Part shown: positions 12,606-24,342 of the stretch, piece by piece | Position numbering within the stretch: the stretch's first letter is position 1 | Layout of the letters: every line of letters begins with the position of its first letter | Assembly (NCBI RefSeq): GCF_004798865.1 | Contig: NW_025335568.1 | Location: 27,977,344 to 28,041,343, forward strand | DNA from: Varanus komodoensis | Lineage: Eukaryota; Chordata; Lepidosauria; Squamata; Varanidae | Reading direction: 5' to 3' | DNA length: 64,000 nt | The notes under the pieces: generated by a model | The model's input: only the letters and a program-made list of their open reading frames with translations | What the model was told of the DNA's origin: nothing | Database searches by the model: none | Program-made: the position numbers and the translations under genes

Positions 12606-14399
12606 ATCACTACACAACCTGTAGGAATTTATTCTTATTCACGGATTATTGTGAGACAGCCATATTTAAAATATTTATAAAGGGGAACAGTATTCTGATA
12701 CAGCATGTCACATTAATACATATTTTTGTCCTCATCATCTATGAAATCATTCTTCCCTTGAAAATTCCTGTTTATGTTCTGTACCAAGCTTACCCATCTA
12801 CAACCTTTATACGTGCTAACTCTCTCTCACTCTGCATTTTTGCAAATGCATGCTCAGCTCCTACATGATTCTGCTCAGAAGAACGAAGCAATATAGAGGG
12901 ATCTGGAACTAGCAAGTGTCCTGTCTCTCCTCCTCCTATTGCAACAATTATTGTAGAAATAGGGGTTGTCTGCCCAGGGCTACCAAGGTGAGTGATATGG
13001 CACAGGACTCTGCTATTCATGCTTCCATTGACATACCTAAGGTCCTTAGCTCATAGCAACTTGAAAGCAAAGCACAATAGCAGAATGCCCCAAATAGTTC
13101 AGCTCTGGGGATAGCCTCAGAAAAGCACTGGAAGGAAGGTGCTCCCACTGTGCACGTACACAGAAGCATGCTCTTACACACGCATTCCTACCAATCATTG
13201 GTTAAAATCTTAGATCCTGAGGAGATAACACATTTCTTGAGACACAAATTCCAGTCTGATTCAAAGACTAGGAAGCATTAATTGAAACATAGTAAGCTAA
13301 ATGAAGAATAATTCTTGGAACTACCTGATTGCTTCCAGGTTGTTTTTTTTTTCCTATTAACAAAGCCAAGAAGGAAATCTGGCTTCAACACCTAACTTTT
13401 TACTTCCTACCTGACACTCTGTGACTGGATTGGATATGTCACTTTTGGAACACAGGCAGGTATGGTAAGATGACCAGGAAGATGTGACTGCGATCTATGT
13501 GTGGATTTTCCGCAGGCTGCTAGTTGGCTGCTATGGGAGCAAAATACTGGGCTAAATAAGCCCCTTGGTCTGATGCATCAGGGCTATTCTTACATCCTGA
13601 ATTCTGATGTTCTTAGCATTAGGGTCCTGCACTCTTCTGTCAATAATCTTGCTAGTTTCAGGCACAGCACTTTGAGGCAGCACTGATTTTCTATATATTT
13701 GGGAGGAAATCTTGTTCACTTTATGAAATAAGAATAATAGCTATATAAAGTTGTAATATACTGCATAAGGCCATTGGGCTACTTCCAGTATTAGCTTATC
13801 TGTATGAAAGCACCTGCAATCTACCATCAGATCCTTTTCTTACTGGAATTAACAGGACTCCAACTGGTCTGGTGGAGTTCTGCAGGCAAAGCATCGATTA
13901 ATTATATTTAATTTAATTAAGAATCTACATGCTAGGTCAAGGGACTGCAGGTGTGCATGTTCAGACAGAAATAGGGGTGCGATGCCAGAAGTTGTCCCTT
14001 TTTTATCTAAGCATGAATAGAATCATGCCTGAAAGTATTTCACAATATTTTAGTATATTTATTTAATTATTTTTCTGTGCAATATGATTTTACCTCTTAT
14101 GTCTGATGTTGTAGTTTATCTTGTGTTAGCACATTTATTAGTGTTATATTGTTGATTTTCTTGTTATTTTATTTGTCTTATTATTATTGTTGTCAAACAC
14201 ATCAATAAATTATGATATGATTCATTTAATAATTCAAATAAATAAACAAATGAGTTGATCCAATAGGGAAATCACAGGAACAATAAAACAACAACCTTAT
14301 TAGAGTCAACCAGTTATCGGAAAGAAATGAATAGAACTCTTCCTTGTGCTATATTTTCTAGACTAAATACATGAATATTTTAAAACAGAGCATATTATT
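12606..14399. other. intergenic stretch
   Basis: No recognised gene. 14040-14245 is A/T-rich with a closing AATAAATAAAC run that could be the tail of a plus-strand LINE, but no body can be matched. Confidence 0.35.
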
Positions 14400-14640
14400 A
14401 TTACTGCTACTACACTACATTTATATCTTCCCTGTCTTCCTTTTGCAAGGAATACAAGGCAAGTTACAAGGTCCTCCTCTCCATTTTAACCTTGCAAGAA
14501 CAACCCTATGAGGTGGGTTACGCCGAGAGTCAATGACTGACTCACGCTCACCCGGTGAGCTTCATGCTCAAACAGGGACTGGAAGCTGGATCTCCAGGTT
14601 CCAGTCCAACAGTCTAGCCAGTATGCCACACTGGCTCTTA
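14400..14640 (-). mobile_element. MIR-like tRNA-derived SINE, old copy
   Basis: On the minus strand it runs from AAGAGCCAGTGTGGCATACT through a tRNA-like head, a TGAGC..CCGGGTGAGCG middle and CCTCATAGGGTTGTTCTTGC to an L2-like tail. It is clearly more diverged than the related copies at 33225 and 45381. Confidence 0.7.
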
Positions 14641-15661
14641 AATGGTTTATTTGAAAAAAAAATTATTTAAAATATTGAGTAGAAAAGGTTTTAATTGGAA
14701 ATCAGCATGTATCTAAACACAAGTAAAGAAAGATGTACTCACCATAATCTAGATTATAGAAGCCAGTTAGTACTACTAGCTACAATAACCACAGCCTTTC
14801 TCACAGGGCAAAGCGCTTTGAAGAGATACATATATCTTTCGAAAGGTCACAGCTAGGGAAATCCATTTCTGTAATATTCACAGATAAAAGACTGCTTAAT
14901 CATACTGCGCAGAAGCGCAGCCTACATAGTTCAAATTGAAAGTACTCAAAACGAAATTGCACAGAGAGGATTCCCTCACGTTCCTCAACTTGCCGTGGAA
15001 CAGAAACAAAACATTACTCTGCGTCAACTGGAGGGAACTCTGTGGGAGAAGCAAGCGTCCTGGGCAGTGGAAAAAGGTTGCATAAACCTCGCACCCTCCA
15101 AAAATAGCCCAACACCCAAATAGTGGCCCTGAAGTAGCACCATTTACAGTAAGGTTGAAAAAGTCAAACAGTCATTTCGTGGAATGGTTTTATCTGATTA
15201 GTGATTTCTCTAAATGCTGAATTCTACCATCTATCCGTATAGCCTTTAAACACCAAAGATATTTATTGACACAATTAAACAGCACTTGGCAATTAATTTT
15301 TTGGTTCCTGAAAAGAGAAGTAGGAGGAAGTTGCCCTTGTTCAGTGGCCAATTTACATGAAATGATGATGCAGCTTTTGAGAAGAGTACATGGCCAGGTA
15401 CCTTAGAGGCTTACCTGTAGAATATGTTGATCAATTAATCAATTCTTAGTAGCTGCTCTTGCAAATCATGAATAATTTCTTTTTTATTACACATAATAGT
15501 CCAAGCTTTCTTGACAGTGTACAACTGTTCTAAAAACCAGACCATAATAAGGCCATTACACTTTTCCAAAGTACACCATTTTCAATTTTTAAAAATGGGA
15601 ACAATATTTAATACAGAATAATTAATTGCTGCAGCCAAACACTGGTTTGGTACATCCACAG
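14641..15661. other. intergenic stretch, nothing recognised
   Basis: No exon or transposon that I can name. Frames are short and interrupted. Confidence 0.4.
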
Positions 15662-16330
15662 CTTTACAAAAGAAGGACAACAAGGAAAATTAAGAGCTGG
15701 GTGTCATCACTCTGGGTGACCTTAATAAGCAGTTGCATGCTGATATTGAAAAGCAGAGGGACAACTGTCCCATGAGGACTCAGCAGAACATCAACAGAGG
15801 AATCTTCTGGATAATCAACATTGCTGAGTAATGTTACCCAAAAACCACCCACTGGAGCTAGCCATCCAAATAGGAATGGTATCATTGTAATACAATACCC
15901 CCTCACCCAGTTCAGACAGCTATCTCAGAAGAATACCATGGTTGAGGGTATCAAAAGCTACTGAGAGAAGCAGGAGTAACCAGATTGTCACACTTCCCAC
16001 CTCTGTTCCAACACCAACATACAAAGTGAACAAACCTGTTTCCATGGCAAAACCCAACCATGAACCCTCACTGAAATAGATCCAGATAATTACTCTCATA
16101 CAAGAAGCTGTTCTACTACCTGCTCAAGGACCTTGCCTAGGAAAATACCCTTTGCTACCAGCCTGGAGTTCTTCATACCTTCTGATCCCACAGAGGATTT
16201 CTTCAGGAAGGGCCACATTGCCACCACTTTCAGGCAGTGCGGGATGCCTCCCAGTCACAAATAAATACTGGTTACCTCCTGGACCTAGATGATTTTTTTT
16301 TCTCACTTGCTTCTCTAATCAGGAGGAGCA
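15662..16330 (-). mobile_element. CR1/L2-clade LINE fragment, reverse-transcriptase domain
   Basis: The minus strand encodes a decayed reverse-transcriptase domain. Near 15700-15800 it reads VPLLFNISMQLLIKVTQSDDTQLL, corresponding to the PLLFNIYM...YADDTQL catalytic region of this clade (about 24 residues, given here as its two landmark ends VPLLFNIS and SDDTQLL). Further upstream, complement words such as CTACTGAGAGAAGCAGGAG and GATCCAGATAATT match the fingers region. Frames are broken and both ends truncated. Confidence 0.65.
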
Positions 16331-17094
16331 AATATCCCATATGAAAGTTGTTGCACAAACATGTCCAAGCATCTTGTCAATGTCCGCAACCGAAATGTAT
16401 GCAAGAAAGCTGGACCTGGCTGTGTTCTGCATACCTCAAGTGAGGCATTCAAGTGGTATAATACTAAATTTACATCCTGTTAGAAATTTAGTCCTAGAAG
16501 TGCCTAGCAGATATTCCATTGCAGGGCTTCCTAAGAATGGTCTGGGATGTCCTTGGGGCCAGCATGTAACAGGCCCTGGACAATCCTAAAAAGCTCCACT
16601 AGGTGGCCAATTGAAGACTAAATAAAGGCAGCGAGATACTGTTTCTCACTCCCCAATTACAGCCTCATACCAGGAGTTTTGCTTCATCTGAACCCAGGAT
16701 CATGGTTTCCATGGTCCTAGTATGCAACTACCACAGAGTCCTCTGGAAAGAGTGGCAACTGCAGGAACTGGTCCAGCCATCCAACCTCTATGTGTAGACC
16801 AATGTAGAAGAGGTACACTACCTAGGCAGGGAGTAATGTACCTTGGGAATTGTATTTCAGAAGTGGTGACTGATGGGATAGATGTGTCATGAAAAGGTCA
16901 CCACCCTCTTTCTTTCTCCTTTCTGACTCAAAATGAAATGAGTGAAAGCCCTTTTTTTTTTTACCTTCTAGTAGATCAGTCAGTGGATTTGTAAGCTGTT
17001 TAATAAGAACTTATGGTAGAAAAAAGTTTAATAAAAACATATGATAAACATTGGCAAACCTTATTTTTCGCAACTCACATTTAATACAAGGTTC
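16331..17094. other. repeat-like intergenic stretch, unclassified
   Basis: Continues from the LINE at 15662 without a visible boundary and may be its upstream part, but I cannot match it. It contains a CCACTAGGTGGC motif at 16596. Confidence 0.3.
16596..16607 (+). promoter_or_regulatory. CTCF-core-like motif CCACTAGGTGGC
   Basis: The 12 bases fit the CCASYAGRKGGC CTCF core without mismatch on the plus strand. The same word can be carried by repeats, so binding is only a possibility. Confidence 0.22.
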
Positions 17095-17410
17095 TGACAC
17101 AACAAAACTCTTTCTAGGTCCATCCTGATGCCTTGAACTGAAATTTTATATCCTAGGACTTCAAGATAGGCTAATCAAAGGCACATTTCTCTAATCTGAC
17201 CTACAGGTGGTGTTCACGTAGTATTTGTAACAGCAGCTTCACCTGTTGTTTCTGCTGCCTAGGATCTGCAGAGTAAATCAGTAAGTCATTGAGAAAAACA
17301 ATGAGGAATATCCCTGCCAAGGAATACTCCAGAGGGACTAGGTAATTTTGTTTTGCAAAGTTAATGTCTAAAACATTGGTGGTAGGTCTTGAGGCCACCA
17401 GAGTGGGTGT
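17095..17410 (-). mobile_element. Ty3/gypsy LTR-retrotransposon fossil, pol fragment
   Basis: The minus-strand translation matches the palm-to-thumb part of a Ty3/gypsy reverse transcriptase, including a QVKLLLQILREHHL stretch and, after it, the GYKIS..G..MD region that follows in the family. It is a short, broken internal fragment with a few breaks. No LTRs, gag, integrase or envelope part can be seen. It lies between LINE fragments and looks old. Confidence 0.6.
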
Positions 17411-17857
17411 CACTATCTCCTTCCCCTATGGGATCTGGAGACACACTTCCAGCACAATGCTGGGATTTCTAAATCTCTCTAGTGTCTCAGTGTTCACGAT
17501 GTTACCAAGCTTGTGGCACCCATTAAGCTCGGGAGTTTGAGTTGACTGGCATCTTGGAGAAAGTTTGGGAGCCAGCATGCTCTGGCTAGATGGCCCTTCT
17601 GACCACAAGTGAAGCATGGAGCCACAGACCTGCAATGATCCTATTCCGTTTTGGGCAATCTGGCTCTGCCAAATTTGCTCTGGTTCTGGATCTGTAGGCA
17701 GAGGATTGGGGGAGGGGGCAAGGCCACTGGCTCACAGCCTGAGCTTTGGTGAGGTGACTGACTAGATCTTTACAAGATTAGCTTTGCACTTCCAACCTAC
17801 TGTCTGGAATGGAAGCAGGCAGCGCAGAGCTTTCAGCAGAGGCTCAGATGTGCACAA

Positions 17858-18060
17858 GGCAAACCTTCACTGCATATTCTACCCACCACATTCTGCACTA
17901 GCTCCAGCCTCCTAACCAGGCACAAGGACAGCCCCACATGAAGGCCTTGCATTAGTCTAGTCTTGGATCTAATGCATGGATCCTGGTGGCTAGGCTATGC
18001 CTGTTCAGGAATGGCCAAAGCTGCCATATCAACCAAAGCTGGAATATTTTGGTTGTTTAA
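17858..18060 (-). mobile_element. CR1/L2-clade LINE fragment (C-terminal RT region)
   Basis: On the minus strand it reads HALDPRLD followed by KAFMWGCPCAWLGG, corresponding to the RLDYCNALYVGLP block of this clade. The copy is decayed and points opposite to the adjacent L2-like copy at 18120. Confidence 0.5.
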
Positions 18061-18119
18061 AAACCGTAAGGCACTGTGGGATTTAAAAAGGGAATACTCA
18101 CACACAGGTTTTTCAGAAC

Positions 18120-18880
18120 CAATCAGTCAAAACTTTTCTCAGCACCTTTTCTCAGCTTAGGATGATTGACCAACTATAGCCCTATCTGGACAGGCAGAGC
18201 CTGGCTACAGTGATCTAGACAGCTCTGGTTTGTAATGCACCCAATGTGGGGCTGCCTTTGAAAATGGTCTGGAAAATCGAATGGATTCAGAACAGACATT
18301 TCTTAATGTGCAGCTCACAGAACTAGGAACATGTCACAAGATTCACATGAATGCCTCTTTCAAAAGTTCCCCCAGAACTGAGTCAGTTTGTCCATTTGCT
18401 GGACTGCATCAAATGCCCCCAGTCTCTCTGACTGTGTCCTGACAGCTGAATGCTCAATTTGGGGATGTTTGCTGTTGACTAAAAAGCCCCTCTTCCATTC
18501 GTCGTATTATACCAGTCCTCTTTCAGCTGCATAGACTGCCAGTTGAAGTCTGGCTTCAATTCAAAGTGCTGATGTTAACATTTAAGCCCTCAATGGTTTG
18601 GGGCTAGGTTATCTGAAGGAACACCTGGCTCCATATGTTCCCACCTGGGCACCACAGAGGTCCTTCTTAGGGAACTATCCCCAAAAGAAGTAAGGGGGTA
18701 AGAACTAGGAGAAGGGCTTTTCTGCAGTTGCACCATCTTTTGAAAATGTTCTCCAAGGAGGTGATCCTGGCACCATCCCTGTTTTCTTGTTGACGGCAGG
18801 TGAAAACCTTTTTATTTGCCAGATATTTTAAAGAGAAGATTTGTTTTAATGCTCAGTTTGGGCACTTGTTGAAGACATAC
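18120..18880 (+). mobile_element. L2-like LINE fragment interrupted by a 220-bp repeat
   Basis: Plus-strand frames follow the C-terminal order of this LINE: LIHQL.PYL, LATV, CNA..VGLPLK, then a WIQN block. At 18292 another repeat interrupts it. The LINE resumes at 18512 with PVLFQLHRLPVEVWLQFKV and the tail KTFLFA. About 45 bp of LINE are missing at the junction compared with the open copy at 37545. Confidence 0.65.
18292..18511. repeat. unclassified 220-bp repeat, copy A
   Basis: Begins ACAGACATTTCTTAATGTG and ends CCATTCGTCGTATTATA. Differs from copy B (25842-26061) at only two positions that I can see over 220 bp, with no gaps. Copy A sits inside an L2-like LINE, which fixes both boundaries as those of an inserted unit. 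I see no terminal inverted repeats, poly(A) tail, tRNA-like boxes or coding frame, and cannot name the family. Confidence 0.8.
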
Positions 18881-18911
18881 AACCATTTACAATAATAAAG
18901 AGGGCATGAAT

Positions 18912-19569
18912 CCAACAATAATTCCTGTTAAGTAGCTCCTAGATTATGGAGGGAAGGATAAGAGAGGCCTCATCCCAGGATCTGTCAAATCATGTCCTCC
19001 ATTGCCACCAAAAACTGTAGCTTCTGCAAGCCAGACTTCTTCTCCCCGCCACTCCTATAATCTGAATACTGCTGTCAGGCATGCTTTATAACTGAGAAGC
19101 CCAATAGTTAGGTTAATGGCTATGAATTATATAACATGTTCTTCTTAAACTAGAAGAAGCTAGTGTCACTTGTTGTTTGGAAGAAGGCCCTTGGGAAGTA
19201 TGAAAACCTCATTATTTGTGACAGCAATATAAATTAGGAAAGATTGAATAGGTAGGATAAAAACCCAAATGCTGTGAAAACCTTCAAACACTAAGGAGAA
19301 TGTTGCCTATGCACTATAATCAAAGGAATGACTCCAATAAGGGAGCAGTAAAGACATTTCCAGGATATATTCAAAGTTAATTTGTCAATGCAAACATACA
19401 GCGTACTTACAGAGAATTAACTATTGTAATTACTTTAAATTAAATTTACACTCTTTCTCCCTTGTCTTAAAAAGGGGACCGAGGTTCACCTTTGGCATAA
19501 ATATCAAGTTCACAGGTCCATTTTTCATACAGTTTTCAGTTCAGTTAGTCAGTTTTCATAACAATAGCA
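18912..19569. other. intergenic stretch, nothing recognised
   Basis: No exon or repeat that I can support. Confidence 0.4.
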
Positions 19570-19685
19570 GGCAACTTGTGGCCGTCCAGATGTTTCTGCT
19601 TCCAGTGTTGCTGACCATTAGCTATGTTGGCTGGGGCTGCTGGCAGTTGTGGACCAAAATATCCAGAAGGCCACAAGTTGCTGCC
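19570..19685. repeat. foldback MITE, well preserved copy
   Basis: The left arm GGCAACTTGTGGCCGTCCAG and the complement of the right arm (CCAGAAGGCCACAAGTTGC) pair over about 20 bp, around a centre containing CCATTAGCTATGTTGGCTGG. It is the best-kept copy here of the palindromic family also seen at 4499, 30246, 35250, 43683 and 54212. Confidence 0.75.
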
Positions 19686-20571
19686 CTGATTTATAATAAT
19701 AGTTGTTCTGCATATAGAACCACAATTTGCCACAGATACTGTGCTCCTAAGCTCCTGGAAGTCTTACCTCAGGCTCACATAGGACATCCTTTCCCAAACC
19801 ACCCAATAATGGTTTAATGGAGGTTTCCATTATGGCGGTCACATAACTGGTCTCCCTCTCAGCTTCTGTCATTCAGCAGTGCCATTTTAAAAGAGATGCT
19901 ATGCAATCTCATGTCACCTGCAACGTAAGGTCTCCCCGTGCTGTGGCAAGCAGTTGCCAAGACAGGTGGAGGAAGAATAATTCTGCAGTAAAAGGCATCA
20001 CCATTGTCATTGTTGTTGTCATTGTTGTTATTATTCAGTATGGGAAAACACTAGGGTATTTACTGCAAAAATGATCTTCAGGAAAATTAAATGCAGCCTT
20101 TGTCTAAAGATGTTGAGACACAACCTTTAGGGCCATACCACCTACCTGTAACATTTGGAAAGGAAGAGGTGAAAGAAAAAAACAGCCCCCAGTAGAACAA
20201 GTGGGGGCAACGTGTTTTCATCCAGACAACTCAATTCAACTGTGTTACTCAATAACTTCTAAGGGCCAGACCATATTGTTCCACAGTACCTGTAAGTGCT
20301 TGTTCATTATGAAACTAACAATCTTTCCAACACAGCAAAACAAACAGACCACCCTACCCAACACACTGTTGGGAGGAAGCGAAGCAGTAAAACTGAGAAG
20401 GGGAATCTTCTAACATCATTCTGTGGAAAAAGTAAGGTCTAATAGGAGTCAGTGGTGTCTTACTTATTTCTACTTTCCCAGTCTAGAATTTTTTTAAAAA
20501 ATGGTAGAGAGAGCAAATTAATTGGGAAAATAAAGCATCATGCTACATCTGATACATATCCAAGCCATTTA

Positions 20572-20642
20572 AGGTGCAATCCTAGGCAAGCTTAGACATA
20601 GAAGTTCCTGTCAAGACTTGCTGAGAATTGTATCCCTAGACA
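20572..20642. repeat. GCAATCCTA palindromic short repeat
   Basis: Starts GGTGCAATCCTAGGCAAGCTT and ends with a diverged reverse complement, GAATTGTATCCCTA. It belongs to the roughly 80-bp palindromic family present at 20817, 27286, 35988, 38888 and 54963. Confidence 0.5.
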
Positions 20643-20816
20643 TACAAACCAAAAACAGGATTTCTGCTATCCAAATTTTTTATTGTCCACCAAAGACTTG
20701 TTTGTTTGGGGATTTCCATTGGGGAATATTAAGGAAATGAGTGAAAGAAAATTCAATATAATTTGAAGTCAATAGCTTGCAGGACATGATCCCACTGACC
20801 TGTAAAATGGATGAGG

Positions 20817-20902
20817 CTAGAATTCTATGTACGCTTACCTAGGAGTTAAACTCAAATGGTCTTAGTCTGAGTAGACCATTCTGCTTAGGATCATGCTGTT
20901 TA
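20817..20902. repeat. GCAATCCTA palindromic short repeat
   Basis: CTTACCTAGGAGTTAAACTC in the left half and GAGTAGACC..CTTAGGATCATGC in the right half match the family layout. Confidence 0.5.
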
Positions 20903-22460
20903 ATAATCAGTGTGCATGTGACAAAGAGGAAGAGAGAAAAAATGTGAAGGAACAAAGGTATTAATTTAGAAGTGGAGGTAAAATGTAATAAATATATTAA
21001 GAAGTAGTAAATAGTTATAGTAATAAAAATGAGTTTTATACTTTTGTCTTTCAGTAAGGCACTAAGGAAACAATCCAACAGCTTAGTTTTCAAGGTCTCT
21101 TGTTGGGGATATAAAGGAAATTTTGACATCCACCTTCAAAAGATTTCCATGCCAAGTTCAAATATTTTTAACAGGTACTATTGATTCCATTCATTTGTTC
21201 ATTCATTTTGATGTCCTCATATTCTATTAGTCCAATAGTGGAGGATATAGGTGGTATAGTTCAATATCATCAGGATGGCTTAGAATATAAAATAACATAA
21301 AAACCAGGCATAGAAATGTAATACAAAGAAACAAAATAAATGTCATTTCAAAGCAAAGATCAATACACTGACCTCTCTTATTCTGAAACAAAAATGTATT
21401 TAACTGACAGAGAAAAGTCCATGCAGAAGCTGAAGTGGAGAAGCAATAATTACATTGCATCAAAGTCTCCATTTGCCAAGATTAAATGTACTGCTTGTGA
21501 GACTCAGACAGCTGAATGTGCAAACAGATATAGAGAAGGCCGTAAAGCAGAGGTGCTGAACTCAAAAAACCGAATTCCTTTTTGGCAAAATGCACAAGCA
21601 GTGGATGAGTCGGAGTCAGGGGCATGGCAAGCTCTTACCACCAGTCAGTAAGCTTTCAGCAAAGTATTTTAAGCTTTTAGGATGCAATCCTATACATGTT
21701 TAGGCATTAAAATGTCCAACAGCTTCCAGTCTTTGGGCAATGCTGGAAGTTGTAGGAGTTTTCCTAAACATGCATATGAATTTGACCTTATGATGGGGGA
21801 AAACTACACAAATCCCTCTTAATCAACAAGAGATCCATGGTTGTACAAAAGGAGAGTATTTTGTAGTAGATAATGATGGAATCTGACTCTCTTGCACTCA
21901 TCAGACTTCTTTTCCAAGCTCAGTCATGGCCAGGTAGTGAACTGGGCCAAATTGAGTTCAAGTCTGCAAAGCTAGGGAACACTAGCCACCTCTTTAGGCA
22001 AAGTTCACAAAGTATGCAATTCTTTGCACAAAATATGTAGATTAAACATGTATTTTTGCAAGGTACCCAAATCCCACAGGTCAGGAGAACTCTGTTTGAA
22101 CTCACTTCCTTTTGGACACCCATGCAAACACTTTCTTCTCTAATTCCACTGTGCACTGGACTTAGGGAAGAAAGACTCTGGGAAACTGAGCTGAGGAAAT
22201 TCCCACCGCAAAATCAGGTTCCTCACGCATCCCTAGCCCTGAGGAACAGATTGGAACTCCAGAAGCACTAGATGCAGTCACTAGGACTGAGGTCCTACAC
22301 CCCAGCCCTAAAAACACACCCAGAAATTCAATCACCTTTTCATTTACTCACTATTATTGCTACATTACATGTAATGCATGTATTATATCTATTACAGTAA
22401 AGCAGCTCATAAATAAAGCTCAGAAAAAGACTCACCCCAAGTTTAACAGTTCAGCTCGCT

Positions 22461-22494
22461 CATTCATTCATTCATTCATTCATTCATTCATTCA
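22461..22494. repeat. (CATT)n microsatellite
   Basis: Eight uninterrupted CATT units, read directly. Confidence 0.95.
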
Positions 22495-23371
22495 AGGTAT
22501 TTCAATACTATTCAATTAGATTAGTTCTCAGAATAGGTTATCATGTGACTAAAAAGCAAAAGAAGCACATACACTAGACCTCAACTGTTGCAAACCACAA
22601 CCAAATCACCAACCCTTTGTCAGTTGACCACTCCAAAGACCCACTGACTAGGTTTGGACAACCTGAGAACCCATCATGGCTTATAATCACAGTGGAGTTA
22701 ATCTATCATCTGAACCCAGCCCTGTTCACCTGGGGTAGTTTATATGCTACCCAGGGGTGGCTGTAAACCACCTCAGCTGTTGTAGGGTTTAAATGCATTA
22801 TCCAACCCTGATTGACACACTAAGCCACAGATAAGCCCAACATTAAAGGGGGTCTCCTGACCATTGCTGCTCTGGCCATGGAGCTCGAGCTGATGACAGC
22901 TGGCAGAAGTGTCTGTCATCCCTTTCTCCCAGGCTCCTGCCAGCAATCTGGCTCTCCTTCCACCACTGGCAGCAACACAGAAGAAGTTGTCAGATGCAGG
23001 TCCTGGCTGCTCAGTTTTGCTTCCACTTTCACTCATAAAACATAGGCGTGTGGGGGGTGGAGGGAGAAAGATTAGAAGATCTGCTCCAATGCAGATAATT
23101 CTAGAGGCAAGTATGCCAATATAAAGTAATACCAGTGATCTTCAGCATTGCTTGATTTCCATAGATCAGTTTTGTCAGTGGATCTTTGTGCTCTGCTGGT
23201 GCAGGAGGATTAATTTGTGATAGTGGACAAGATCAATCTCATTGTCCATCACTGAATCAGTATACTCAAACTCAGATCAATTTTTTTCTGGTACATCTTC
23301 CAACTCTACTCCTATTGTATTTGATCTCTTTCTCCTCATTTTTAAAGTACAAAATATTTCAGAGAGATTGA

Positions 23372-23394
23372 GACACACACACACACACACACAC
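23372..23394. repeat. (AC)n microsatellite
   Basis: About eleven AC dinucleotides followed by GTGTGA, read directly. Confidence 0.95.
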
Positions 23395-24255
23395 GTGTGA
23401 AAAGTGCCTTGGGCTGTTTCCCTGTTTTTACATGAGAAGACTATAAACCAGAGTAACTTTTGATCTCAGGCTGTGATTCCTCTGACGTGATTCCTGTTTA
23501 ATGGAACCAGCACGGATTTATACTTGTAAAATTATGTTGAGTAAAGTTCTTAAACACTGGGGAACAGACAGGAGAAAACAAATACAACTGAAGAAGGGGA
23601 AAGGGGTGTTCAGATGAATAATTTTGCTAAAATTTGTAAAAATGGTGATGCATCATCTTTTGCACTGCATGAGGCTCACTTATTTACAAGTGTTTGGGGT
23701 ATTACAAGGATACAGCAAGACTATATATTTTTCTTCCATCACCTATAAACCTATAAAAATAATTGTTTATCCACATTAACAGTATGCATTGCATACATGG
23801 AACTCTGTATGTCAGGATAGACTCTCTTTCTGTTTCAGCTACATCTGTCCACACATCTGATTTTGAAGTACGTTACCAGCTGGATCTTGCAACAGGAAAT
23901 AGGACACTTTGCTTATCTTCCCAATAGTACCAGAGTGGTCTGCTAGTTCAAGAAATCTTCACTGATTGTCTGTTTGCTTTTTAGACAAAATATACTTTGC
24001 CCTTTCAGTGCATCATTCAGTGTGACCTACAATTAAAAACAAGACAATCCCATAAAAATAAATAGAACAACAATATAAAAATGCCAACAGACTCAGTAAG
24101 TGAAAAAATTACAATTTTAAGATGAGGGGTTACCACATAGCATATTCTACACACAAAGACAAATATTTGAAACAGGAAACATCTGATGCGGTGGTAAAAA
24201 TAGTAAAAAAAAAAAAAGCCAAATGTATCACCATTCCAGGGAGAGTGGTAGGCTG

Positions 24256-24342
24256 CTGTGGGCTGCCGTTTTATATTTCCCACAATGCCTCAGAGTAGCA
24301 TCACTACAGGGTATTATGGAAAATTTTAAATGGCGGATCACA
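24256..24342. repeat. foldback MITE (TGTGGGCTGCC family)
   Basis: The left arm TGTGGGCTGCCGTTTTATAT and the reverse complement of the right arm (CTGTGATCCGCCATTTAAAA) pair imperfectly over about 33 bp, with the CACAATGCC/GGTATTATG pair inside. The central loop is short, so this is a compact nonautonomous DNA element. Confidence 0.6.

Larger units (their letters stand above)
19686..24255. other. intergenic stretch with palindromic short repeats and microsatellites
   Basis: Contains two copies of a GCAATCC-type palindromic repeat (20572, 20817), microsatellites at 22461 and 23372, and a region at 22580-22850 with AAACCAC/GGTTTGG words typical of nonautonomous DNA transposons, whose ends I cannot place. 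No exon recognised. Confidence 0.4.
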
